A DNA stretch of 10,055 nucleotides from Sedimenticola sp. (GCA_027023915.1 JALVUB010000076.1:1-10055); one strand, 5' to 3'; shown: positions 1 through 7,317, numbered from the stretch's first letter. The notes: generated by a model not told the origin, from the letters alone. Numbers and translations are program-made.

Positions 1-1116
<1,116 letters not shown>

Positions 1117-1139
1117 CTTGGTTAGATCCTGGTTGAAGC

Positions 1140-1143
1140 TTAG
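1140..1143. repeat. Left target-site duplication TTAG
   Basis: This TTAG immediately precedes the left inverted repeat of the MITE-like element. An identical TTAG follows the right repeat at 1304-1307, as expected for a 4-bp target duplication made on insertion. Confidence 0.75.
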
Positions 1144-1303
1144 GGAACCTCTGATTTGATCCTGGACGAAGCAGATTGTTCTCCTCCGGTTCGAGTACAA
1201 GGCGAAGTTCGCAGCCGAAAGCCTGCTATTGGCAAGAACTTCAACGCAGTAATCGGGCCGGAGGAGGACAAGATGCGAGTTCATGGATTAGATCAGAGGT
1301 TCC
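1144..1303. mobile_element. MITE-like element, 160 bp, IS5-type ends
   Basis: The left end GGAACCTCTGATTTGATCC and the inverted right end GGAACCTCTGATCTAATCC agree at 17 of 19 positions, the first 12 being perfect. The element is flanked by TTAG on both sides (1140-1143 and 1304-1307), a 4-bp target duplication. Inner dyads continue the symmetry: CCTCCGG near 1184-1190 pairs with CCGGAGG on the right, and GAAGTTC pairs with GAACTTC nearer the centre. The whole unit could therefore fold into a long imperfect hairpin. It has no coding capacity. A YTAR-type 4-bp duplication and ends of this kind fit IS5-family elements as I recall them, so this is probably a non-autonomous derivative moved in trans. 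No transposase is present in the window. Confidence 0.85.
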
Positions 1304-1307
1304 TTAG
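1304..1307. repeat. Right target-site duplication TTAG
   Basis: This TTAG directly abuts the right terminal inverted repeat of the MITE-like element and matches the TTAG at 1140-1143. A matched short duplication on both sides is the main evidence for transposition rather than a chance hairpin. Confidence 0.75.
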
Positions 1308-1315
1308 GGGAATGT

Positions 1316-1321
1316 TATATT
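1316..1321 (+). promoter_or_regulatory. Possible -10 element for the kinase operon
   Basis: TATATT matches the sigma70 -10 consensus at 5 of 6 positions and lies 34 bp upstream of the ATG at 1356, just outside the MITE. The bases where a -35 should lie fall inside the right end of the MITE (about 1293-1298) and are a poor match. If this promoter is real, the insertion has replaced its upstream half. The evidence is weak. Confidence 0.25.
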
Positions 1322-1355
1322 GATTTTCTGTCTCTGTGGCGCCGGTACAGTGCGG

Positions 1356-2795
1356 ATGTTTCTAAAGGATTTCATTCGACACCAGAAACCCTTCACGGTT
1401 TCCCTCGTCAGCTTTCTGCTCATGCTGGCCATCGTCACCGTGATCGGCCTGGTGGGCAGCAACCACATCATCCGCTACCTACAGGTGCAGTTGATGGCGC
1501 ATGGCCTGAACCACAACGCGGAGGTCATCGAGAGCATCAGCCCCTTGCTGGAGCGGGGGCTGCAGGACGGCAAACAGCGGGAAGCCGTGGTTTCCGACTT
1601 CCAGTCCTTCATCGAACATGCGGAACCTTTCGGCGTCCGGCTCTTTCTCATCGATCGCCAACGCGATCTCGTGGTGGCCGACAGTGAAACCAGACGGGGG
1701 TTGCCCTTCCCGGTGAAAGCGCTGCTCGGAACGCCCGCACGCCGCCTCGATGGCGAACCGATTTCCGATCTGGGGCGTTGGCAAGGGGCGGCCTGGCGGG
1801 TCACGCCCTCGGGCTCGGTTGAACTGATCTCCCTGAAGAACATCGATGGGGGTGACGCGCATTGGGGGTTGGGCGTAACCAGTGATGTCAGTGAGCTCCT
1901 CGACTTCATGGATGAGCTCCACCTCCACCTGGACACGGTGTTGCTCATCACCTACGCGCTCATCGGCGTGCTGGGTTTTGGGGTGCTTCGGTGGGTGGGG
2001 CGCCGTTACGAATCCAGCCTGGAGGCGCAGGTGATCCAGCGGACCGATGAACTGGAAGCGGTGCATCGCAAGCTGCTCGAACAGGCGCGCCTGGCGACCA
2101 TCGGTCAGACCGCTTCGGTGCTGGCACACGAAATGCGCAACCCCCTGGCCTCCATGAAGCTCGCCCTTTCCGGCGTGAACCGCAGCGGGAAACTGCCGGA
2201 ACGGGAGCGACAGCGGCTGGAGCTGGTCCTGGGGGAAGTGGACCGGCTGGAACAGCTGCTCTCGGAGACACTGGAATACGTGAAGCCGGTGGTCAGGGAC
2301 GACCAGCCGGTGTCGCTGGACGAACTGCTTGACCAGGTGCTCGAACTGGAACAGCCGCTGATGGAACGGCAGGGCGTCTTACTCCACCGGCAACGCTGCC
2401 AGCAGTGCCTGGCCCTGCGCCTCGACAGCCACAAGGTTCAACAGGCGTTGCTCAACCTGGTGCGAAACGCGCGAGAGGCAAGCCCCCGGGGCGGTACCAT
2501 CGACATCGTTCTCGATTCGAAAGAGGAAGAACTGGTGCTGGAGATCGCCAACCAGGGGAACTTCCCTTCCTCCGAGGTTCGCAGTCGGGCATTCGACTTT
2601 TTCTTCACCACCAAGGCGCGGGGCACCGGTCTTGGCCTGGGGCTGGTGAAAAGGGTGGTGGAGGAGCATGGCGGCACGATTTCCCTGGAAGAGCAGAAAG
2701 AGACAGGACGGGTGGTGGCACGGGTACAACTCCCTGCCAGGGAACCGGAGCAGCCGCCGGATGTCCCCATAGAGAATGGAGGAGAAACGCTATGA
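1356..2795 (+). CDS. Membrane sensor histidine kinase (NtrB/ZraS-like)
   Basis: This is an inner-membrane sensor kinase expected to phosphorylate an NtrC-type regulator, most simply the one divergently encoded at 1-1116. Of its 479 residues, TM1 spans about 14-34, a periplasmic sensor region of about 155 residues follows, and TM2 spans about 194-214. The HisKA H-box HEMRNPL has phospho-acceptor H258. The N-box LLNLVRNAREA lies at 365-375, with N367 and N371. The G2 box GTGLGLGL lies at 423-430. The G1 box is unusual: IANQGNFP replaces the common DxGxG, so the usual adenine-contact Asp is Asn399. I chose ATG 1356 because it begins a short basic N-terminus just before TM1. An in-frame TTG at 1320 would add 12 unconvincing residues. 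There is no clear ribosome binding site at either start. The stop overlaps the next ATG by 4 bases, so it is probably cotranslated with the cytochrome gene. Confidence 0.9.
   Translation: MFLKDFIRHQKPFTVSLVSFLLMLAIVTVIGLVGSNHIIRYLQVQLMAHGLNHNAEVIESISPLLERGLQDGKQREAVVSDFQSFIEHAEPFGVRLFLIDRQRDLVVADSETRRGLPFPVKALLGTPARRLDGEPISDLGRWQGAAWRVTPSGSVELISLKNIDGGDAHWGLGVTSDVSELLDFMDELHLHLDTVLLITYALIGVLGFGVLRWVGRRYESSLEAQVIQRTDELEAVHRKLLEQARLATIGQTASVLAHEMRNPLASMKLALSGVNRSGKLPERERQRLELVLGEVDRLEQLLSETLEYVKPVVRDDQPVSLDELLDQVLELEQPLMERQGVLLHRQRCQQCLALRLDSHKVQQALLNLVRNAREASPRGGTIDIVLDSKEEELVLEIANQGNFPSSEVRSRAFDFFFTTKARGTGLGLGLVKRVVEEHGGTISLEEQKETGRVVARVQLPAREPEQPPDVPIENGGETL
2778..2784 (+). promoter_or_regulatory. 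Ribosome binding site of the lipoprotein cytochrome gene
   Basis: GGAGGAG lies 7 bases before the ATG at 2792, inside the last codons of the kinase gene. It fixes the cytochrome start at the ATGA overlap and excludes longer in-frame readings that begin within the kinase. Confidence 0.75.
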
Positions 2796-3274
2796 ACAGA
2801 AGGTGGCGCCTCGTCGCCCTGGCCGGCATTGCGGCCCTTTACGGTTGCACGGATGGGTCTGAACCCGTGGATCCACCCCCGGCACCGGCTTCGCGGCAGG
2901 CACGCACCGCTCCGCCGGTGTCACGCTGGTACACCCAGGAACAGGTGATACGCGGCTACGGCCTGTTTCAGCAGCACTGCGCCACCTGCCACAAGCCGGA
3001 TGCTTCCGGCGCCCCCAACTGGAAAACAGCGGATGCGCAAGGTAAGCTGCCACCTCCGCCCCTCAACGGCACGGGACACGCCTGGCACCATCCCTTGGCG
3101 TTGCTGCGTCAGATCGTGCGCAACGGCGGCATTCCCATGGGCGGCAGCATGCCGCCGTTCAAGGTCAAGCTTGACGGTCGGCAGATAGACGACATTCTCG
3201 CCTGGGTACAGTCCCACTGGCCGGACAGGATCTACACCGCCTGGAACGAGATCAACCAACGCAAGAACCACTGA
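2792..3274 (+). CDS. Lipoprotein monohaem cytochrome c
   Basis: This is a class I-type c cytochrome of 160 residues, exported and probably anchored in a membrane facing the periplasm, serving as an electron carrier or redox sensor subunit. The N-terminus MNRRWRLVALAGIAALYGC is a lipoprotein signal with a lipobox-like LYGC (Cys19). A Pro- and Ala-rich linker runs to about residue 45. The single haem motif is CATCH at 63-67, and Met120 in GGSMPPF is the likely sixth ligand. The start overlaps the kinase stop (ATGA), and a DUF302 gene follows after 23 bp. Cotranscription with a sensor kinase suggests that the cytochrome is an output of, or input to, the same sensory circuit, but the sequence alone does not show which. 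The redox partner is unknown. Confidence 0.9.
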   Translation: MNRRWRLVALAGIAALYGCTDGSEPVDPPPAPASRQARTAPPVSRWYTQEQVIRGYGLFQQHCATCHKPDASGAPNWKTADAQGKLPPPPLNGTGHAWHHPLALLRQIVRNGGIPMGGSMPPFKVKLDGRQIDDILAWVQSHWPDRIYTAWNEINQRKNH

Positions 3275-3297
3275 CACAATTAAGAGGAGAAAGGACC

Positions 3298-3687
3298 ATG
3301 TACCATTTTTCTGCCCGCCTGCAAGGCAACATCGAAGAAGTGGAGAAAAAGGTGACCGAAGCACTGAAGGAGGAGGGCTTCGGCATCCTCACCGAGATCG
3401 ACGTGCAGGCCACCATGAAAAAGAAACTGGGCGCGGACTATCGGCCCTACCGCATCCTGGGCGCCTGCAATCCTCCGCTGGCCAACCAGGCGCTGCAGGC
3501 GGAACCGGAGATCGGGGTGTTGCTGCCCTGTAACGTGGTGGTCCGCGAGGACGAGGACGGCAGCATCCTGGTCACCTTCATGGATCCCGAGGCGGTGCTC
3601 ACCCTGGTGGAAGGCGAGGGCGTCAAGGCGCTGGCGGAGGACGTGAAGGGCCGGCTGATGCGGGTCAAGGCAGCGCTCGAATCTTGA
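3298..3687 (+). CDS. DUF302 domain protein
   Basis: This is a cytoplasmic protein of 129 residues, with no signal peptide or membrane segment, matching the DUF302 (TT1751-like) family along its whole length. Recognisable parts are EEGFGILTEIDVQATMKKKLG at 25-45, the segment YRILGACNPPLANQAL at 51-66 and IGVLLPCNVVVRE at 72-84. Two cysteines, C57 and C78, sit in the conserved blocks. The biochemical role of the family is not established. It often accompanies cytochrome, sulfur-oxidation or metal-response genes in proteobacteria (my recollection). An AGGAG about 10 bases before the ATG supports the start. Its TGA stop overlaps the TTG start of the next gene, so the two are probably translationally coupled. 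Confidence 0.9.
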   Translation: MYHFSARLQGNIEEVEKKVTEALKEEGFGILTEIDVQATMKKKLGADYRPYRILGACNPPLANQALQAEPEIGVLLPCNVVVREDEDGSILVTFMDPEAVLTLVEGEGVKALAEDVKGRLMRVKAALES

Positions 3688-4718
3688 CCCGGGCGGGATA
3701 TCCCGCCACGGGCCAGCGTACCTGCCACGACGCTGGCGGCGAGCGGGTTCCATGCGCCGGCAGCGGCCAGGACGCGGAATGCCGCGCCGGCGAACCCTGG
3801 CCCGACCCACGCTTCGAAATCCAGGGCCAGCTGGTCCTGGATCTTCTCACCGGCCTCTATTGGCCACGCAACGCCTCGGTCTCGGAGTTTCCCCTGACCT
3901 GGATGGAGGCGTTGGATCATGTCCACCTGCTCAACGCGCGTCGTTGGCTGGGGCACGATGACTGGCGGCTGCCCAACCGCAGGGAGCTGCGCAGCCTGAT
4001 GAGTCACCAGACCCGCCGGCCCGCGTTGCCGGAAGATCATCCTTTCGAGAATGTCTTTTCCGGCTGGTACTGGACCAGCACCACCGCTGCGGGGACTCCG
4101 GCACACGCCTGGTACGTGCATATGGAAGGGGCGCGCATGTTCTACGGTGGCAAGGACCAGTCGTACATGCTCTGGCCCGTCCGCGGCCGGGGCAATGGCC
4201 TGCTCGCCGCCACCGGCCAGACGCGCTGCTACGACGCTGACGGAAACCTTTTGGAGTGCGCCGGCACCGGCCAGGACGGTGAATACCGCACCGGTCGTGC
4301 CTGGCCCGAGCCCCGGTTCGAGATTAGCGGCGCCCTGGTGCTGGATCGGCTCACCGGGTTGCGCTGGCGCCTGCAGGCGGACCTTACCGGCCGGCCTGTG
4401 AGCTGGTCCGAAGCCCTGCAGGTGGTGGACCGGCTGGCGCTGGATGACCCGGGCCCGGGCTGGCGGTTGCCGAACATCAACGAACTCGAGTCCCTGGTGG
4501 ATGCCGGACGCGCCAGCCCGGCGCTGCCCGCTTCCGTTCCTTTTGGGCAGGTGCGGGAGGGATACTGGTCCTCCACCACCAGCCTGTTTGAACCTGACTG
4601 GGCCTGGGCGCTCTACCTGGACAAGGGTGCCGTGGGGGTGGGGCAGAAGAGAGGACGCCATTTTCACGTCTGGCCGGTGGCTGGGCCGGATCGAACGGAA
4701 ACGGCTTGCGAAGCATAA
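3684..4718 (+). CDS. Tandem DUF1566 (Lcl C-terminal) domain protein
   Basis: The 344 residues form two similar units of about 160 residues (about 9-168 and 177-334). Each begins with a TGQ-x2-C motif, then a second Cys and a GTGQD/GSGQD element. A PRFE strand and a LTGL-x-W strand follow. Near the middle is WRLPN (94-98 and 260-264), then a YW(T/S)STT block (129-134 and 294-299), and each unit closes with WPV-x-G. This is the DUF1566/Lcl C-terminal fold, related to lectin-like (FGE/C-type) domains, with no known enzymatic activity. Paired cysteines C14/C24 and C182/C192 could form disulfides, yet no signal peptide is visible. The start is taken at TTG 3684 because it overlaps the DUF302 stop as TTGA and sits just before the first repeat. 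No ATG lies ahead of the repeat in this frame. It is the last gene of the kinase operon. Confidence 0.8.
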   Translation: MTRAGYPATGQRTCHDAGGERVPCAGSGQDAECRAGEPWPDPRFEIQGQLVLDLLTGLYWPRNASVSEFPLTWMEALDHVHLLNARRWLGHDDWRLPNRRELRSLMSHQTRRPALPEDHPFENVFSGWYWTSTTAAGTPAHAWYVHMEGARMFYGGKDQSYMLWPVRGRGNGLLAATGQTRCYDADGNLLECAGTGQDGEYRTGRAWPEPRFEISGALVLDRLTGLRWRLQADLTGRPVSWSEALQVVDRLALDDPGPGWRLPNINELESLVDAGRASPALPASVPFGQVREGYWSSTTSLFEPDWAWALYLDKGAVGVGQKRGRHFHVWPVAGPDRTETACEA

Positions 4719-4734
4719 CGCGAATCATTATCAT
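4706..4734 (+). promoter_or_regulatory. Sigma70-like promoter of the cytochrome-FTR1 gene
   Basis: TTGCGA (4706-4711, 4/6 to the -35 consensus) and TATCAT (4729-4734, 5/6 to the -10 consensus) are separated by exactly 17 bp. The -35 lies within the end of the DUF1566 gene. The -10 is buried inside the Fur-box-like site, a normal place for a Fur-repressed promoter. Transcription would start near 4741, about 29 bases before the ATG at 4770. Confidence 0.5.
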
Positions 4735-4738
4735 TAAG
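4720..4738. promoter_or_regulatory. Fur-box-like operator
   Basis: Read on the minus strand, the site agrees with the 19-base Fur consensus GATAATGATAATCATTATC at 14 of 19 positions, with an unbroken ten-base match TAATGATAAT. It is an AT-rich patch in a GC-rich neighbourhood, overlaps the predicted -10, and sits directly before an iron permease gene. Position, sequence and gene function agree with repression by Fur under iron sufficiency. Confidence 0.65.
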
Positions 4739-4769
4739 TACAACGATAGTGCTCCCAGTGAAGCAAATC

Positions 4770-6677
4770 ATGAAGACTTTTCTCGCCAGCCTGCTCCTGT
4801 TGATGGCCAGTCCCTCGGTATTGGCCTCCGAGCCGCTGCAGCAGTTCCAGCAACTGGTGGACTACATGGGGGTGGACTACCGCGGCGCGGTGCATGCCGG
4901 CCAGGTTCTGAACCAGACCGAGTACGAGGAGATGCGGGATTTCTCCGAGACCCTGGTCAACCTGGCATCGCAGTTGCCCGAAAACCCGGAACGTAAAACC
5001 CTGGCCGAAATGGCCCGGCGGCTGCAGGCGCTGGTCCGCGACAAGACCGACGCCACCCGGGTGTCCGCGCTGGCCGGAAAGATTCGCCAGCAGCTCATCG
5101 CCGCTTACAGCCTCGACGTGGTGCCCGCCCGGGTGCCGGACCTGGCGCGTGGTAAGGCGCTCTACATGCAGCAGTGCGCTGCCTGCCATGGCGCCAGCGG
5201 GGAGGGCAACGGTCCGCTGGCGGCTCGGTTGGATCCCCATCCCACCAACTTCACCGACCTCGAACGCTACCGACAGCGTACCCTCTACGGGCTCTACAAC
5301 ACCATCTCCCAGGGCGTGACCGGAACCGCCATGAGATCCTTCGCCAGCCTGCCGGAAAAGGACCGCTGGGCGCTGGCCTTCTATGTCGGCCAGCTTGCAC
5401 CGGCTCGCCACGGGCTTGCCGGCGGGGCAGCCCCCGCAGCCGGGACGATCCTGAGCGCCCGTGAGCTCACCACCCTCACCCCGGAGGAGTTGGAGGCGCG
5501 CAAGGGCCGGGCGGGCGCCCGGGCCATGGCGTGGGCACGCATGCATCCGGAAGCCGTGCTCGGCCGGACGGGCACCGCGGGGCTGGCAGTGGCGGCGCAC
5601 AAGCTGGAACAGAGCCTGGAGGCCTACCGGCGGGGTGACCGCAAGGCGGCTCACGACCTGGCGGTGAGCGCCTACCTGGATGGTTTCGAGCCGCTGGAAG
5701 GCAACCTGGACGCCATCGACAGTGAGCTGCGCCATGGCATCGAGGGCGCCATGACCCGATATCGCGCGCTCATCAAGCGGGGTGCGCCGGTGGCCGAGCT
5801 GGCCGGGCAGGCTGCGAAGGTGAAGGAAATGCTGGACACTGCTGGCCGAGTGCTCGCCAGCACCGGCCTCTCGCCCGCCACCGCCTTCACCGGGGCACTG
5901 GTGATCCTGCTGCGGGAAGGGCTGGAGGCGATCCTGGTGCTGGCCGCCCTGGCCGCCTTTCTCATCAAGACCGGGCGACGCGATGGACTGCGCTATCTCT
6001 ACCTGGGCACCGGCGGGGCGCTGGTGCTGGGGCTGCTCACCTGGCTGGTCTCCGAGCAGGTGGTGGCCATCGGCGGTGCCGGCCGTGAACTCACGGAGGG
6101 TTTCGCCGCACTCTTTGCGGCGCTGATGCTCTTCTATGTGGGTTTCTGGCTGCACAGCAAGACCAGCGCGGCGCAATGGAAGCAGTATATCCAGGGCAGC
6201 GTGCGGAAGGCCCTGGGGCAGGGCACCCTCTGGGGACTGGCGGGGCTCGCCTTCATAGCGGTCTACCGCGAGATCTTCGAAACGGTGCTTTTCTACCAGG
6301 CGTTGTGGGTGCAGGCCGGCGAGCAGGGGCAGGGCATGATCCTCTACGGCTTCCTGGCGGCAGCGGCAGCGCTCGCGGGCCTGGCCTGGCTCATCCTTCG
6401 TTACAGCACCCGGCTGCCGTTGCGGCGGTTCTTTTCGGTGACCACCGTCTTCATGTTCGTGCTCGCCGTTGTCTTTGCCGGCAAGGGCATCGCCGCGCTA
6501 CAGGAGGCCGGCAAGTTGCCGGTGAACCTGGTGCATTTCCCCCGCATCGAACTGCTGGGCATCTATCCCAACCTCGAAGGGCTGAGCGTGCAGCTGGTCA
6601 TGGTGATCCTGGCCGTATGGGTGCTCTGGAAAGGTGGGCGGAAACAACAGCCTCCGCGAAAAGAATCCCAGGCTTGA
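4770..6677 (+). CDS. Cytochrome c - FTR1 iron permease fusion
   Basis: This is a predicted high-affinity iron importer of the inner membrane with an exported haem domain, 635 residues in all. A signal peptide spans residues 1-19, cleaving after SVLA. A helical region follows, then a cytochrome c domain with CAACH at 136-140 and a likely Met ligand M188. After an alpha-helical linker (about 230-365), the FTR1/EfeU permease begins at about 370 with several membrane helices. It carries both hallmark RExxE motifs: REGLE at 382-386 and REIFE at 500-504. In fungal Ftr1 and EfeU these glutamates move ferric iron supplied by a ferroxidase. Here the haem domain may take the electron from Fe2+ (inference). 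ATG 4770 is preferred over GTG 4749 because it begins a clean signal peptide. The Fur-like site upstream supports an iron role. Fusions of this type are known in proteobacteria. Confidence 0.93.
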   Translation: MKTFLASLLLLMASPSVLASEPLQQFQQLVDYMGVDYRGAVHAGQVLNQTEYEEMRDFSETLVNLASQLPENPERKTLAEMARRLQALVRDKTDATRVSALAGKIRQQLIAAYSLDVVPARVPDLARGKALYMQQCAACHGASGEGNGPLAARLDPHPTNFTDLERYRQRTLYGLYNTISQGVTGTAMRSFASLPEKDRWALAFYVGQLAPARHGLAGGAAPAAGTILSARELTTLTPEELEARKGRAGARAMAWARMHPEAVLGRTGTAGLAVAAHKLEQSLEAYRRGDRKAAHDLAVSAYLDGFEPLEGNLDAIDSELRHGIEGAMTRYRALIKRGAPVAELAGQAAKVKEMLDTAGRVLASTGLSPATAFTGALVILLREGLEAILVLAALAAFLIKTGRRDGLRYLYLGTGGALVLGLLTWLVSEQVVAIGGAGRELTEGFAALFAALMLFYVGFWLHSKTSAAQWKQYIQGSVRKALGQGTLWGLAGLAFIAVYREIFETVLFYQALWVQAGEQGQGMILYGFLAAAAALAGLAWLILRYSTRLPLRRFFSVTTVFMFVLAVVFAGKGIAALQEAGKLPVNLVHFPRIELLGIYPNLEGLSVQLVMVILAVWVLWKGGRKQQPPRKESQA

Positions 6678-6704
6678 CCTGGAGTCCACTCCAGCTGTTA
6701 GGCT
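6674..6704 (+). promoter_or_regulatory. MerR-family-type promoter and operator
   Basis: A -35 TTGACC (6674-6679) and a -10 TAGGCT (6699-6704) are separated by 19 bp rather than the usual 17. Most of the spacer is a perfect dyad, CTGGAGT-CC-ACTCCAG (6679-6694). This over-long spacer filled by a dyad is the signature of promoters that MerR-family regulators activate by DNA distortion. The dyad core closely resembles the CTGGAGT/ACTCCAG operator of Escherichia coli zntA bound by ZntR, rather than the CueR type. The -35 overlaps the stop codon of the FTR1 gene. No MerR-family gene is in the window, so the regulator must be encoded elsewhere. Confidence 0.75.
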
Positions 6705-6734
6705 TAAAAAAAACGGGGAGCGGGCTCTTTACTG

Positions 6735-7136
6735 ATGAAAACAATACGGGACTCCACAGTTGGAGAGTCGGGGATCACCTGGCTGGCTCTGTTCGCCACG
6801 ACGGGCACCCTGATCTGTTGCGCCTTGCCGATACTGCTGGTGACCCTGGGGCTGGGAGCGGCGGTGGCCGCGCTTACCAGCAGCTTTCCTCTGCTCATCA
6901 CTCTCAGTCAACACAAAATCTGGATTTTCGCCTTTTCCGGCCTGATGCTGGTTCTGTCGGGCTGGCTGCTCTACCGGCCTGGAAGGCAGTGTCCCAGCGA
7001 TCCCAGACTGGGCGCCCTGTGCAGCCGAAGCCAGCGCTGGAACCGGCGCATCTACTGGGCCTCCGTGGCCATCTGGGTCATCGGTTTCACGGCCGCCTAT
7101 CTCGCATTGCCCATCCGTGTCTGGTTGGAAAACTGA
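6735..7136 (+). CDS. MerT-like small membrane metal-transport protein
   Basis: This is an inner-membrane protein of 133 residues with three predicted helices (about 15-40, 60-80 and 107-127). The architecture follows MerT: a vicinal Cys pair in the first helix (C28-C29 in LICCALP) and two more cysteines in the loop after the second helix (C86 and C96). In MerT these pairs pass Hg(II) from periplasm to cytoplasm. Sequence resemblance around GTLICCALPILLVTLGLG is clear, but identity is too low for me to call it MerT, and no merP or merA adjoins. A MerR-type promoter just upstream makes a metal-induced role likely. The ion could be Hg, Zn, Cd, Pb or another. The start follows a GGGGAG about 14 bases upstream, a rather long spacing. 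Confidence 0.7.
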   Translation: MKTIRDSTVGESGITWLALFATTGTLICCALPILLVTLGLGAAVAALTSSFPLLITLSQHKIWIFAFSGLMLVLSGWLLYRPGRQCPSDPRLGALCSRSQRWNRRIYWASVAIWVIGFTAAYLALPIRVWLEN

Positions 7137-7148
7137 AAGGCACGGTTG

Positions 7149-7179
7149 AACGAAACATAGAAAAAAGCATCGTTTCGTT
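7149..7179. promoter_or_regulatory. Dyad AACGAAAC / GTTTCGTT
   Basis: Two perfect 8-bp arms (7149-7156 and 7172-7179) surround a 15-base A-rich centre. It follows the MerT-like gene by 12 bp, so it may be a weak terminator. No T-run follows the stem. An alternative is a regulator-binding site, since it sits about 115-145 bp upstream of the start predicted from the sigma54-type candidate at 7266. Confidence 0.4.
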
Positions 7180-7202
7180 AATTGACTGCTCGGAGAGACA
7201 TG

Positions 7203-7224
7203 GCTTTCCAAAAAATTGGAAAGC
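7203..7224. promoter_or_regulatory. Dyad GCTTTCCAA / TTGGAAAGC
   Basis: Perfect 9-bp arms enclose an AAAA centre. As RNA it would form a tight hairpin, but the following bases (TAACTTTCTGG) are not a U-tract, so a terminator is not convincing. As DNA it is a symmetrical 22-bp site centred about 78 bp upstream of the start predicted from the sigma54-type candidate. That is a plausible enhancer position for an NtrC-family activator. Confidence 0.45.
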
Positions 7225-7265
7225 TAACTTTCTGGTTTCATGAAGCTTTTTTCAACTCGCCATGC

Positions 7266-7281
7266 TGGCATGGAGGATGCA
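7266..7281 (+). promoter_or_regulatory. Candidate sigma54 (-24/-12) promoter
   Basis: TGGCATG-GAGG-ATGCA matches the sigma54 pattern TGGCACG-N4-TTGCW at 10 of 12 defined positions, with GG (7267-7268) and GC (7279-7280) at the obligatory spacing. It lies in a non-coding, AT-richer gap and would start transcription near 7292, about 26 bases before the ATG at 7318. Equally good matches occur by chance inside coding sequence of this window (2122-2137 and 4963-4978), so the score alone is not decisive. Confidence 0.4.
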
Positions 7282-7317
7282 TCAAATAATGGCGTGTAAA
7301 ACGGGCGGGGTAAGAAC

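Noticed and set aside
1320..1355. TTG 1320 or GTG 1350 as start of the histidine kinase
   Set aside because: Neither has a ribosome binding site. TTG 1320 would add 12 residues that do not look like a membrane-protein N-terminus and would overlap the possible -10. ATG 1356 gives a normal start.
2122..2137. TGGCAC-type sigma54 promoter match
   Set aside because: It lies in the H-box codons of the histidine kinase, with no gene start at a suitable distance. It shows how easily such matches arise by chance here.
3447..4667. Minus-strand open frame of about 400 codons opposite DUF302 and DUF1566
   Set aside because: It crosses the junction of two well-supported plus-strand genes and its product is low-complexity and rich in Gly, Pro and Ala.
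4963..4978. TGGCATC-GCAG-TTGCC sigma54 promoter match
   Set aside because: It lies within the coding region of the cytochrome-FTR1 gene, far from any start codon.
4734..6176. Minus-strand open frame of 480 codons opposite the cytochrome-FTR1 gene
   Set aside because: The plus strand carries a signal peptide, haem motif and both RExxE motifs. The opposite frame is a codon-bias artefact.
7203..7224. Rho-independent terminator after the MerT-like gene
   Set aside because: The stem is perfect but no T-run follows on either strand, and it lies 66 bp beyond the stop. A regulatory dyad is at least as likely.
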